Assembly: GCA_020634435.1 (NCBI GenBank)
Contig: JACKBS010000016.1
Coordinates: 1 to 64,000 of the forward strand
DNA length: 64,000 bases
Direction of reading: 5' to 3'
Source: Ardenticatenaceae bacterium
GTDB taxonomy: Bacteria > Chloroflexota > Anaerolineae > Promineifilales > Promineifilaceae
Positions 1 through 7,697 of this stretch are shown piece after piece. Each line of letters opens with the position of its first letter. The first letter of the stretch is position 1. The translations under genes were made by a program, and so were the position numbers. The notes beneath the pieces were generated by a model, which made no database searches, was not told the origin of the DNA, and saw only the letters and a list, made by a program, of their open reading frames with translations.

Positions 1-1
1 A

Positions 2-460
2 GCCCTAACCCTGGCCGAGCAAGCCCATGCCCTGGCCGAGCAGGCAGACACAACCGACATGCTGGCCCTAGCGGAGAATATTTTGGGGATTTTGGCGCGC
101 AATCGAGGCGAATTGGCAACGGCCGTTTCCTACCACCAACAAAGCCGCCAACTGGCCGATGCGGATAACCACCTGGAAATTCAAATTGCTGCCCGCAACA
201 ATCTGGCGCTCACGCTCGGAGCGATGGGGCAGACCGAAGCGGCGATCACCGCGCTGCAAGAGGCAATCCAGCTCTGCCAGCGATACGGCGACCGCCACTA
301 CGAAGCCGCCCTGCGCAGCAATCTGGCAGACATGCTGCACCAGGCCGGAGACGAAACGGCCGCTCAGGAACAAATCCGCCAATCCGTCACTATTTACGCC
401 GACATCGGCCAGGCGCACGACAGCTGGCAAGCCGAAATTTGGCAGTTGATGGAGTGGTGA
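2..460 (+). CDS. C-terminal part of a TPR-repeat protein (5' end outside window)
   Basis: The reading frame is open to the left edge, so only the last roughly 152 residues are visible. They are helical and show tetratricopeptide spacing: blocks with AxxxxGxLAxxxG and ALxxAIxLCxxxGD patterns, about 40 residues apart. The end (EIWQLMEW) is a hydrophobic helix. TPR arrays act as protein-binding scaffolds; in this kind of genome they often form the C-terminus of large ATP-binding regulators or CHAT proteins, but nothing here shows which. The gene is followed after 9 bases by the next gene on the same strand, so the two are probably co-transcribed. It carries an ACGGCCGT copy at 119-126, read as Thr-Ala-Val. 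Confidence 0.75.
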   Translation, partial: ALTLAEQAHALAEQADTTDMLALAENILGILARNRGELATAVSYHQQSRQLADADNHLEIQIAARNNLALTLGAMGQTEAAITALQEAIQLCQRYGDRHYEAALRSNLADMLHQAGDETAAQEQIRQSVTIYADIGQAHDSWQAEIWQLMEW

Positions 461-469
461 CAACCAAAC

Positions 470-895
470 ATGGCAAGCCAAAACCAAACGGCCGAATTTC
501 TCCTTCACGAATACAGCTGGAATAAAGCCAGTCTGGAACTGCACGACGTGCAGCCCTTGTTTGGCGGTGTGGTGGTGCGGCTGCCCGGTTGGACTTCCAG
601 CCAGGCGTACATCAGCCGAATCGCGGCTGGCGGCGGTGAGACGAAGTACAAGGTGCCGCTGAACTGGGCGGAGGGCGAAAAAGTTGCGCTCATTCGCCTG
701 TGCCTAGAACATGATTTCCTCACCATCCAGCCAGAGGAGCGCATGGGCCTCCCCGATGAAGCGCATCCCACAGTGACGCTGACAAATCACAAGGGCGAAA
801 GCCACACCGTCGCCAAATGGGCAAGGGTGGCGGATGCTCGTTTCGAGGCCATTTACCAGCCGCTGCTGGCTCTGGCGGCGCGCACGGAAGGGTAA
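470..895 (+). CDS. Conserved-looking hypothetical protein, 141 aa
   Basis: A cytoplasmic protein with no signal peptide or membrane segment. It looks like a small alpha/beta domain: a strand-rich start (VVVRLPGW), a helix around residues 68-80, a GLPDEAHPTVTLTN segment near 95-105 and a final helix. I do not recognise the family. It sits between a TPR protein gene and a membrane protein gene with very short gaps, which suggests one transcript. The stop codon TAA overlaps an ACGGCCGT palindrome that also reaches into the start codon of the next gene. Confidence 0.6.
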   Translation: MASQNQTAEFLLHEYSWNKASLELHDVQPLFGGVVVRLPGWTSSQAYISRIAAGGGETKYKVPLNWAEGEKVALIRLCLEHDFLTIQPEERMGLPDEAHPTVTLTNHKGESHTVAKWARVADARFEAIYQPLLALAARTEG

Positions 896-901
896 CGGCC
901 G

Positions 902-1378
902 TTGCCACAGCACTTCAACAAGGGTCAAAAAGGAGCCATCCTGGCCGGGCTGGCGATGGGCATGCTGCTGCTCGCGCTGCTGGGATTTGTGCTGGCCCGG
1001 CTGTTGGTTGACGGTTGGTGGCCGGAGCGCTTTGGTCTGCTACTGGTGCTACTGCTGCATCTGATGGCCTTTTTGCTGGCGGGCATGGCCGGGCTGTCCT
1101 GGTGGGAACGGCGCAAGCCGCGCGCGGATCGCGCGTTTACCCATCCGTGGGTGGTAACGGCCGTAAATGGCTGCTTTTTTCTGGCGGTGATTGGCGCGTG
1201 GGGATTGGCGGCAACGGCCGTTTCCGTCTGGCGCACAGAGGTGTCGCTGGCACCGGGGGATGAGCGATTTTGGTATGCGGTGTTGGGTTATGCGGCGGTA
1301 TTTACGGCCGTTTTGCTCATCGCGGCGGCAGGGCGTATCATGCCACCCTTGCTGAATTTGATTGATGAACGTTTTTAA
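902..1378 (+). CDS. Small integral membrane protein, unknown function
   Basis: About 158 residues with four predicted membrane segments (roughly residues 13-36, 45-66, 88-112 and 126-147) and short loops. A basic WERRKPRADR loop between segments 2 and 3 is probably cytoplasmic. The start chosen is TTG at 902, directly after the preceding stop. An in-frame ATG at 956 would remove 18 residues and is the main alternative, since it still leaves the first membrane helix intact. No family was recognised. It closes the run of three rightward genes at the window start. Confidence 0.55.
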   Translation: MPQHFNKGQKGAILAGLAMGMLLLALLGFVLARLLVDGWWPERFGLLLVLLLHLMAFLLAGMAGLSWWERRKPRADRAFTHPWVVTAVNGCFFLAVIGAWGLAATAVSVWRTEVSLAPGDERFWYAVLGYAAVFTAVLLIAAAGRIMPPLLNLIDERF

Positions 1379-1390
1379 GTGAACTGCAAA

Positions 1391-1468
1391 TGAAAATCCA
1401 CAGATTTCGCAGATGACACAGATTTACATCTAATCTGCGAAATCTGTGTCATCTGTGGATTATTTTCA
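1391..1468. repeat. Intergenic inverted repeat of the CACAGAT/AATCTGTG type
   Basis: The 15-base arms at 1411-1425 and 1440-1454 are perfect reverse complements, with further imperfect pairing outward and a 14-base loop. The sequence repeats the words CACAGAT, GCAGAT and AATCTG. Related words recur at 3155-3175 and 39275-39310. This style of intergenic repeat is common in many bacterial genomes. It could act as a weak terminator for the upstream genes, but it has no run of Ts. Confidence 0.7.
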
Positions 1469-1480
1469 GAGGAACAACGT

Positions 1481-2152
1481 ATGTACCGACGGGATTACAT
1501 CATGCGGCAAATTGAGTTTATGGTAGAGGTAATGCAGCGGCTCGGCGGGCTGGTTGACGAACGCCGCTTTCAGGCGGCCATGACGGTGATTGATGAGTCG
1601 TTGGAGGAGTTATTTGGGCTGAACGGCACGCTGCTGACCCGTTTGTTTGGCCGCGAACCGCTGAGCCAGCTCACCTTCGGCGAAGAGGCGGATCTGAGCC
1701 AGGCCAAGCTCATTGCGGCGGCGGCGCTGCTGCAAGAAGCGGGCGACATCCAGGCCGAACAGGACCAGGAAGATGAAAGCTTTAACTCCTATGCCAGCGC
1801 GCTGGAACTGCTGCTGGCGGCGCTGCTCAACCACGATGGCACGCCACTGCCAGAATATGCCCCGGATGTTGCGGAGCTAACGGCCGTTCTCGATGCTTTT
1901 CATCTGCCGTCTAACCTTAACCAACTGCTGCTGCGCTACTACCACAAGTCTGGGCAGTATGATGAAGCAGAAAATGTCTTGTTTGAGATGCTGGAGGAAG
2001 ATTCCGGGGATCAGGAAACAATCAAAATGGGCATCACCTTCTACCAACACATTCTGAAGGAAAGTGATGCCCAGCTAGAGTTGGGGAATTTGCCGCGTGA
2101 AGAAGCGGAGGCCAGCCTGAGTGAGCTGCTGGCGCTCCGCGCCAAAGACTGA
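1481..2152 (+). CDS. DUF6483 family protein
   Basis: A 223-residue, mostly helical cytoplasmic protein. The opening MYRRDYIMRQIE motif, an amphipathic helix around residues 8-30 and a TPR-like C-terminal half (residues 140-215, with SGQYDEAENVLFEML) match what I know of the DUF6483 family, whose function is unknown. It is acidic and probably soluble. A purine-rich RBS (CAGAGGA, about 1466-1472) precedes the ATG; an internal ATG eight codons in (MRQIEF) is a possible alternative start. It faces a leftward gene whose stop lies only 8 bases away. Confidence 0.65.
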   Translation: MYRRDYIMRQIEFMVEVMQRLGGLVDERRFQAAMTVIDESLEELFGLNGTLLTRLFGREPLSQLTFGEEADLSQAKLIAAAALLQEAGDIQAEQDQEDESFNSYASALELLLAALLNHDGTPLPEYAPDVAELTAVLDAFHLPSNLNQLLLRYYHKSGQYDEAENVLFEMLEEDSGDQETIKMGITFYQHILKESDAQLELGNLPREEAEASLSELLALRAKD

Positions 2153-2159
2153 CTTGGGT

Positions 2160-3149
2160 TTATGCCAGTTTGGATTTGATGAAGGCGCGGGGGGTAAACG
2201 GCCGTCCCAACAGCAACCTTATCAATTTGCCGACAAGCTCAATTGTGCCAATGAACAAGCCTATCGCCAGCCCAACCTTGGCCATGGTGGTGAGAAAGGG
2301 CACTGTAGAAATCTCCTCAAGGCTAAACACGAGATTACCAACATACAGGCCAAATAGAGAAGTGCCAACCTCTATCCAGCGGGTAACCCGATTCCAGCGG
2401 CCTTGCAAGAGTACGGCCGTTTTCAAGAGCACATCCAGCAGCAGCGAAGCGCTAAACCAGGGGATCAGGGCCAAAAATTCGGCCGTAACCAACATCCAGA
2501 TACCACTACCTTCGTCGCCAATATTGATCACGCCCAACCAGTCTGGGAAGAAGTTCAGCCAGACCAAAAATAGCAAGCCAAAGAAAATCCCGGCAATCAG
2601 CTCGCCTCGCTTGATGCGATCCGGGTCTTTAACGGGGGGCAAGGCAAACGGATCCCATTCTTTTGCTTTTTTCTCTGGCAACGTCAGCGAATCGCCTGCG
2701 GTGCGTTCAATGATGGCAAAAATCAAGGTAACGATACCTGCATTTAAAATGGCAGAACGGCCGAATGAAAACACCATATTTAGCGCAGTGTCTAGCCAAT
2801 CTACCCCATTGGCCTGCCATAACGTCAACCCCAACAATAGCAAATGCAGCCCGCCGATGATGCTCACCGTGATGGTCACGACCAATTTGTAGGTGGGGAA
2901 CAGCTCCGGGCCAATCAATGATTCGGCGGGGCGATACTGGGCTGCGATGGCTTCTGGCGAACCAAATTCTTGCAAGAGAACGGCCGTTTCCTTCACCGAA
3001 GGTTCCGCACCGGCCCGCTCTTCCAACGCATCCAGCAGCAGGGAGCGCAGCTCCATCTCAATATCTGCCCGCACTTTGCGTGGCAAATGTTCACCAACTT
3101 CATTCACATACCGATCAATCATCTCATTTGCGTTCATTTCCAGCTCCAT
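2160..3149 (-). CDS. HAAS-domain multi-pass membrane protein
   Basis: The first 75 residues form a helical HAAS-type domain: MIDRYVNEVGEHLP, then a DIEMELRSLLLDALEER segment and LLQEFGSPEAIAAQYRP. Such domains are known to be paired with PadR regulators. The rest holds about seven membrane segments between residues 88 and 320 with no recognisable enzyme motif. The PadR gene lies just upstream on the same strand (its stop is at 3207), so this is a standard PadR/HAAS pair, likely co-regulated by the promoter-operator at 3571-3600. A second in-frame ATG at 3137 (MNANEM) is an alternative start. What the membrane part does cannot be read from the sequence. Confidence 0.7.
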   Translation of the reverse strand: MELEMNANEMIDRYVNEVGEHLPRKVRADIEMELRSLLLDALEERAGAEPSVKETAVLLQEFGSPEAIAAQYRPAESLIGPELFPTYKLVVTITVSIIGGLHLLLLGLTLWQANGVDWLDTALNMVFSFGRSAILNAGIVTLIFAIIERTAGDSLTLPEKKAKEWDPFALPPVKDPDRIKRGELIAGIFFGLLFLVWLNFFPDWLGVINIGDEGSGIWMLVTAEFLALIPWFSASLLLDVLLKTAVLLQGRWNRVTRWIEVGTSLFGLYVGNLVFSLEEISTVPFLTTMAKVGLAIGLFIGTIELVGKLIRLLLGRPFTPRAFIKSKLA

Positions 3150-3177
3150 TCATTTGCCACAGAGGGCACAAAGATTT

Positions 3178-3199
3178 CCGAGAATTTCTTGTTTCTCGG
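3178..3199. repeat. Short hairpin between the PadR and HAAS genes
   Basis: Seven-base arms CCGAGAA and TTCTCGG with an 8-base loop lie in the 57-base gap between the two co-directional genes. It may tune expression of the downstream membrane protein relative to the regulator. The flank (CCACAGAGGGCACAAAG) belongs to a repeat wording common in intergenic DNA. Confidence 0.4.
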
Positions 3200-3206
3200 T
3201 GGCCAA

Positions 3207-3563
3207 TCACTTCGATTTTAAGCCGAGCAGATGGTCCATCACCACGCCCAGGGCTTGCCACTCCTGGGTCAGATTGGCGTAAACGGTGGCGCCTTCCTGG
3301 CTCATTTTGTAGTAACGGCGTGGGCGCGTGTCGTCCACCACCTGCCAATCGCTCTCCAACAGCCCCTGAGACTCCAGACGGCGCAGCAGCGGGTAGAGGG
3401 TGCCTTCATTGATCTCCATCCCCTGCTCATCCAGTGACTGCTTGAGCGAGTAGCCGTACTGCTCGTCTTGCAGTTGGCTCAGTACGGCCAGCATCAGCAC
3501 GCCGCGTCGCAGCTCCAATAATAATTTGTCGTAGAGTGTTTCTTTTTCCTGATTTGTTGCCAT
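3207..3563 (-). CDS. PadR family transcriptional regulator
   Basis: 118 residues from the chosen start (MATNQEK). The PadR winged-helix hallmarks are present: RRGVLMLAVLSQL, YGYSLKQSL, then EGTLYPLLRRLESQGLL and the wing RPRRYYKMSQEG. A longer frame exists with GTG at 3587, but a consensus promoter places the transcription start after that codon, so the ATG at 3563 is preferred. Proteins of this family usually repress their own operon and a neighbouring membrane gene. The palindrome overlapping its own promoter (3574-3594) fits autorepression. No inducer can be inferred. Confidence 0.9.
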   Translation of the reverse strand: MATNQEKETLYDKLLLELRRGVLMLAVLSQLQDEQYGYSLKQSLDEQGMEINEGTLYPLLRRLESQGLLESDWQVVDDTRPRRYYKMSQEGATVYANLTQEWQALGVVMDHLLGLKSK

Positions 3564-3570
3564 GTGGCGC

Positions 3571-3600
3571 ATTATACTGTATGTCACACAGTATTGTCAA
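3571..3600 (-). promoter_or_regulatory. Consensus sigma-70 promoter for padR, probably leaderless
   Basis: On the minus strand there is a perfect -35 TTGACA (plus positions 3595-3600), an 18-base spacer and a perfect -10 TATAAT (3571-3576). The ATG of the PadR gene begins only seven bases after the -10 box. Transcription should therefore start at or next to the start codon, giving a leaderless mRNA; no ribosome-binding sequence is seen, which agrees. Confidence 0.8.
3574..3594. promoter_or_regulatory. Probable PadR operator palindrome
   Basis: A perfect inverted repeat, ATACTGT-N7-ACAGTAT, fills the promoter spacer and overlaps the -10 box. PadR proteins bind such dyads as dimers; a bound protein here would block RNA polymerase. 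Assigning it to the adjacent PadR gene is an inference from position. Confidence 0.75.
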
Positions 3601-3638
3601 TACGCAAGTATTTTTGGATGGAATTTGAGCAAGAAAAA

Positions 3639-3683
3639 CGCCCTTGGGAGGAACGGCCGTTTCCGACCAATCTCCAAAGGGCG
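3639..3683 (-). terminator. Rho-independent terminator for the gene at 3717-4226
   Basis: Twelve-base arms CGCCCTTGGGAG (3639-3650) and CTCCAAAGGGCG (3672-3683) pair with one mismatch. Reading leftward, the hairpin is followed by a T-rich run (complement of AAGAAAAA). The loop carries an ACGGCCGT copy. Confidence 0.75.
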
Positions 3684-3716
3684 CAATTAGAATTTGAATG
3701 ACGTTTTACAGGTTTA

Positions 3717-4226
3717 TCAGGCTGCTTCCTTATCTTTTATGCGCTGATCAGCCATCTCGTCAATTGAATCGGCCAGCATTTCGGCAAATTCCTTGTTTTT
3801 GGCATTCAAAACGCGCAGGGTCACTTTGGTGGCTGGCGGTTGGCTCATATCGCTGTTCAGCCAATAAGGTTGCACTGTCATACTTAAATCACGCCCCGGA
3901 AATTCATAAAGATACAAATCGTCTTCAGACTTGCGGTGAAAACGAATGAATTTATTCTTAAAAACGATGCGAAACTCTCGTTCAAGTTCCTCATAGTCAA
4001 ACTTCAAAACACGCACCATCGAGTTGGTGAACCGATTTTTGAGGGCAAATGCCAGCAAGATTCTCAGGGCAACAAAAGCGACGAGGAAAGAGGCGCTGGC
4101 CACCTCTACCCCCCACCCGAGTGAGAACAAGACAATGACTACCAAAAAAGAGATGATCGCGGAAGCGGCCCAAACAATGGGCTGAAAATAGATGTTCTGT
4201 TTTTGCCAACGAGAAGCTACCATCAT
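3717..4226 (-). CDS. Membrane-anchored hypothetical protein (two membrane segments)
   Basis: 169 residues. Two adjacent membrane segments (about residues 15-37 and 39-62) form a hairpin near the N-terminus; the remaining 105 residues are a soluble, probably cytoplasmic domain with alternating strands (VLKFDYEELEREFRIVF, then FIRFHRKSEDDLYLYEF). The layout resembles YcxB-like membrane proteins, but I cannot confirm that family. A good RBS (GGAGAAGGAGG) lies just upstream of the ATG. It stands alone between the PadR operon and glnS, with its own terminator at 3639-3683. Confidence 0.6.
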   Translation of the reverse strand: MMVASRWQKQNIYFQPIVWAASAIISFLVVIVLFSLGWGVEVASASFLVAFVALRILLAFALKNRFTNSMVRVLKFDYEELEREFRIVFKNKFIRFHRKSEDDLYLYEFPGRDLSMTVQPYWLNSDMSQPPATKVTLRVLNAKNKEFAEMLADSIDEMADQRIKDKEAA

Positions 4227-4544
4227 TAATCCTCCTTCTCCTGAAGAAGATAAGCTGACAACTAAAGCTAACGCCTACTGTACAAAATCCTCCACACCAA
4301 GCACGATGACTTTAATCAGTTCTCCAGCCTAACAATCGTAACTTCCGCTGTCGTCTCCACAAAACAGAACCACCCAGCCAATTTTGCCACCGCCGGTTGT
4401 TGGCGGCTAAGTTTATTTGCATCCTGGCCTGAATCGCTTATGATCACAGCCTATCTGAGGAATCATCACGCAAAGATGCCGGGCCAAGCGCTATTCTTCT
4501 GCACCACCGCACCTTTGCGCTCATTTTTTTTGAAAGGATTTGTT
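4227..4544 (+). promoter_or_regulatory. glnS upstream region with sigma-70 promoter at 4417-4444
   Basis: This 318-base gap separates a leftward gene from rightward glnS. At 4417-4422 lies TTGCAT, followed by a 16-base spacer and TATGAT at 4439-4444: a good promoter that would give a leader of roughly 95 bases. A small hairpin (CCGCC/GGCGG, about 4391-4407) precedes it. A T-box-type leader was considered but no specifier or antiterminator structure was found. The RBS GAAAGGA lies about 8 bases before the ATG at 4545. Confidence 0.55.
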
Positions 4545-6254
4545 ATGACCAAGATTGTTGATCCTATGCCTGAAGCCGGCGAACAGGACACCCCAAGTGA
4601 TTTCCTTCGCACGATGATTGCGGAAGATGTGGCCAACGGCCGTTTCGGCGGCAAAGTCCACACCCGCTTTCCACCCGAACCCAACGGCTATCTGCACATC
4701 GGCCACGCCAACGCGATCCACACCGACTTCAAAATTGCGGCCGAGTTTGGCGGCCAGTGCAACCTGCGCTTCGACGATACCAATCCCACCAAGGAAGAAA
4801 CCGAGTATGTCGAAGGCATCATGAACGACATCCGCTGGCTGGGCTACGACTGGGAAGATCGCCTCTACTACGCCTCGGACTATTTCGACCAGCTGTACGA
4901 CTGGGCCATTGATCTCATCAAAGCGGGCAAAGCGTACGTGGATGATTTGAGCCAGGACGAGATGCGCGAATATCGCGGCACGCTCACCGAGCCGGGTAAA
5001 AACAGCCCCTACCGCGACCGCAGCGTCGAGGAAAATCTGGACCTGTTTGAGCGGATGAGAAACGGCGAATTTGAGGAAGGGGAGCGTGTGCTGCGGGCCA
5101 AGATCGACATGAGTTCGCCCATCATCAACATGCGCGACCCGGTAATGTACCGCATTCTCAAAGCGCCACATTGGCGCACCGGCGACAAGTGGAAAATCTA
5201 CCCCATGTACGATTGGGCGCATGGCCAATCGGACGCGCTGGAAGGTGTGACCCACTCGTTTTGCTCATTGGAATACGTCAACCATCGGCCGCTTTACGAT
5301 TGGTTCCTGGACCAGGTGGACATTGACCACCACCCGCAGCAGATTGAATTCGGCCGTCTGAACGTGAGCAACACCATCACCAGCAAGCGCAAGCTGATCC
5401 GGCTGGTGCAAGAAAGCCATGTGCGCGGCTGGGACGATCCGCGAATGCCGACGCTGGCAGGCATGCGCCGTCGGGGCTATCCCCCGGCTGCCATTCGCAA
5501 CTTCCAGGATATGGTCGGTATGGCTCGCTACAACCGGACGGTGGACATGGCCATGCTGGAAGCGGCCGTTCGCGACGAACTCAATGCCCATGCGCCCCGG
5601 GCGATGGCGGTTTTACGGCCGTTGCGCATCATCGTCACCAACTACCCGGAAGACAAAGTGGAATGGTTCAATATTCCAGTTTATCCGCAGGACAAAGAGA
5701 ACATCACCACCCGCCAGGTACCGTTCAGCCGCGAGCTGTTCATCGAGCAAGATGATTACATGCCCAACGCCCCCAGCAAATTCTTCCGCCTGACGGAAGG
5801 GCGCGAGGTGCGCTTCCTGGGTGCCTACTTGCTCACCTGCACCGAAGCGGTCAAAGACGAAGAGGGCAACTTAGTGGCGCTGCACTGCACCTACGATCCA
5901 GAAACCTACGGCGGCAATGTGCCAGACGGCCGTAAAGTTAAAGGCACCATCCACTGGGTCAGCGCCCCGCACGCGCTGAATGCCGAGCTGCGCCAGTATG
6001 ACATCCTGTTCACCAAGGAAAACCCAGAAGAGGTGGACGAGGCAGATCAGGATTTCACGGTCAACCTAAATCCACACTCGCTGGAAATTCTGGATAACGC
6101 CAAGCTGGAGCCTAGCCTGGCCTTTGCCGAAATTGGGCAGAGCTACCAGTTTATGCGCCAGGGCTACTACGCCAAAGACCCAGACAGCACCGACGAGCAT
6201 CCTGTCTTCAACCTCACCGTCGCCCTGCGCGACTCCTGGGCGAAGGTAAAATAA
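4545..6254 (+). CDS. glnS: Glutamine--tRNA ligase
   Basis: 569 residues from the chosen ATG, a usual length for bacterial GlnRS. The protein charges tRNA-Gln with glutamine using ATP in the cytoplasm. Class I signatures are clear: PPEPNGYLHIGHA near residue 45 (the HIGH motif), RFDDTNPTKE, and SNTITSKRKL (the KMSKS equivalent) near residue 270; the C-terminal half is the two-barrel anticodon-binding domain. Having GlnRS means this organism can make Gln-tRNA directly rather than depending solely on the amidotransferase route. A longer frame from 4440 has no RBS and overlaps the promoter, so 4545 is preferred. Confidence 0.97.
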   Translation: MTKIVDPMPEAGEQDTPSDFLRTMIAEDVANGRFGGKVHTRFPPEPNGYLHIGHANAIHTDFKIAAEFGGQCNLRFDDTNPTKEETEYVEGIMNDIRWLGYDWEDRLYYASDYFDQLYDWAIDLIKAGKAYVDDLSQDEMREYRGTLTEPGKNSPYRDRSVEENLDLFERMRNGEFEEGERVLRAKIDMSSPIINMRDPVMYRILKAPHWRTGDKWKIYPMYDWAHGQSDALEGVTHSFCSLEYVNHRPLYDWFLDQVDIDHHPQQIEFGRLNVSNTITSKRKLIRLVQESHVRGWDDPRMPTLAGMRRRGYPPAAIRNFQDMVGMARYNRTVDMAMLEAAVRDELNAHAPRAMAVLRPLRIIVTNYPEDKVEWFNIPVYPQDKENITTRQVPFSRELFIEQDDYMPNAPSKFFRLTEGREVRFLGAYLLTCTEAVKDEEGNLVALHCTYDPETYGGNVPDGRKVKGTIHWVSAPHALNAELRQYDILFTKENPEEVDEADQDFTVNLNPHSLEILDNAKLEPSLAFAEIGQSYQFMRQGYYAKDPDSTDEHPVFNLTVALRDSWAKVK

Positions 6255-6371
6255 AAACCTGTAGGGGCAGGTCTGTTGTGGTTTAAGAAAATAATCGTGT
6301 AACGCTGTGACCAGTCTCTGACCGAGTCACCAACCGACACGCTCAGAAACCGGCCGGAGTCCAGGTGTCTT

Positions 6372-6731
6372 ATGTATCGAGTTCCAAGAGACCTTAATTT
6401 ATCCAAACTGGATGGCCAATTCACAACACAAATTTGTATTGGACCATTTGATTTACAGTTCTCGATTGGCGATGTGCATTTTGTGATCCAATCAGAAATC
6501 AAACTCAAAAAAAATGGCAAAGGAATTGCTGTTTGGAAAGAAGGTGATTGGCCAAGTTCCGAATTTTATAACGTGATGAATATTGAAGTGGAATCGCATC
6601 ATATTCCAAACGATCGTGAAATTGCAATTACTTTCAAGAATGGTTACTCCTTGCATATTTATGACAACTCCGATCAATATGAATCAATGCAAATACGTAT
6701 AAAAGGAGAAGATGGTCTATGGGTTATTTAA
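6372..6731 (+). CDS. Small AT-rich hypothetical gene, 119 aa
   Basis: A strand-rich soluble protein (TQICIGPFDLQFSIGDVHFVIQSEI at the front must be read as consecutive strands) with a C-terminal ISLHIYD-like strand pair (YSLHIYDNSDQYESMQI). Its base composition is clearly lower in G+C than glnS before it and hslO after it, and it holds no ACGGCCGT copy, both hinting at recent transfer. The general shape recalls small DUF6188-like or immunity-type proteins, but that is a guess. It is an isolated gene with no obvious RBS. Confidence 0.55.
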   Translation: MYRVPRDLNLSKLDGQFTTQICIGPFDLQFSIGDVHFVIQSEIKLKKNGKGIAVWKEGDWPSSEFYNVMNIEVESHHIPNDREIAITFKNGYSLHIYDNSDQYESMQIRIKGEDGLWVI

Positions 6732-6822
6732 AATCGCTTGACAAATCACTGATGAGCCCAAGCCATTCATTTCTAAAAAGCACAAATGTCTTGTGTCTAT
6801 CATCTAGTAATGAGGTAATTTT

Positions 6823-7692
6823 GTGCAAGATCATTTAGTTCGTGCGCTGGCACGGGAAGCCGGGGTGCGGGTGATTGTTTCAGGCAACACCGAGCTGGCA
6901 CAAGAAGCGGCCAACCGGCATGGTACTTTTCCGATTGCCACCATTGCCCTGGCGCATGGTCTCACCGGCGCGGCGCTGATGGGCGCGCTGCTCAAAGTGC
7001 GGCAGCGCCTGGCGATGAAGTTCGAGGGCAGCGGCCCATTGCAAAAAATATTGGTGGAGTCAGACAACAACGGCCGTATCCGGGGCTACGTCTCCCAACC
7101 GATGATCGATCTGCCATACCAGGAGCGTCGGCAGATTGCCGCCGGGCTGGGTGACACGGGTCTGCTGACCGTGGTGCGCGACGTGCTGCTGCCCGAGCTG
7201 GTGGAAAGCACCGTGCCGTTGGGCAGCGGCGACATTGCCGCCGAGCTGACCTTTTTTCTCAACCATTCAGAGCAAATCCCCTCCCTCATTGACATTAGCC
7301 ACACCGTGGACGATGAGGGCAACCTGCAAACGGTAGGCGGCCTGCTCATCCAGGCGCTGCCGCCCTACGAAACGGACATTGTGCAGAAGCTGCGCAACAG
7401 CACCCAGGAGCTGCCTCCCGTGGCCGATTTGCTAAACAGCGGCAAAACCCCTGAAGAAATTGTGGCCCTGCTGTTTGGCTCGATGCCCTATAAAGAGTTG
7501 GAGAAACGGCCGTTGCATTTTGAATGTGGTTGCAGCCGTTCCCGCAGCGAGCAAGCGCTTATTTCCCTGGGTCCAGATGAAATCCAGCACATCATCGACA
7601 CCGAAGGCGAAGCCGTGGTAGATTGCCACTTTTGCCACGAGCAGTACATTTTTAGCCGCGCCGAGCTGGAAGCGCTCATAGAAACCCTCTAG
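6823..7692 (+). CDS. hslO: Redox-regulated chaperone Hsp33
   Basis: 289 residues, typical length. Hsp33 is a cytoplasmic holdase that is switched on when oxidation releases its zinc. The sequence has the family N-terminal domain (GLTGAALMGALLKVRQRLAMKFEG) and, at the C-terminus, the four zinc cysteines as CGC near residue 233 and CHFC near residue 267. The start is GTG (GTGCAAGAT), the only start that keeps the conserved N-terminus. The histidine kinase gene begins 5 bases after its stop, so the two are probably one transcript. Confidence 0.96.
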   Translation: MQDHLVRALAREAGVRVIVSGNTELAQEAANRHGTFPIATIALAHGLTGAALMGALLKVRQRLAMKFEGSGPLQKILVESDNNGRIRGYVSQPMIDLPYQERRQIAAGLGDTGLLTVVRDVLLPELVESTVPLGSGDIAAELTFFLNHSEQIPSLIDISHTVDDEGNLQTVGGLLIQALPPYETDIVQKLRNSTQELPPVADLLNSGKTPEEIVALLFGSMPYKELEKRPLHFECGCSRSRSEQALISLGPDEIQHIIDTEGEAVVDCHFCHEQYIFSRAELEALIETL

Positions 7693-7697
7693 AAACA

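Noticed and set aside
2170..2892. A 240-codon rightward frame opposite the HAAS-domain gene
   Set aside because: The leftward frame has a HAAS domain and clean membrane helices; the rightward one has no protein-like pattern.
4227..4440. Possible T-box leader before glnS
   Set aside because: No specifier loop or conserved T-box sequence was found; a simple promoter explains the region better.
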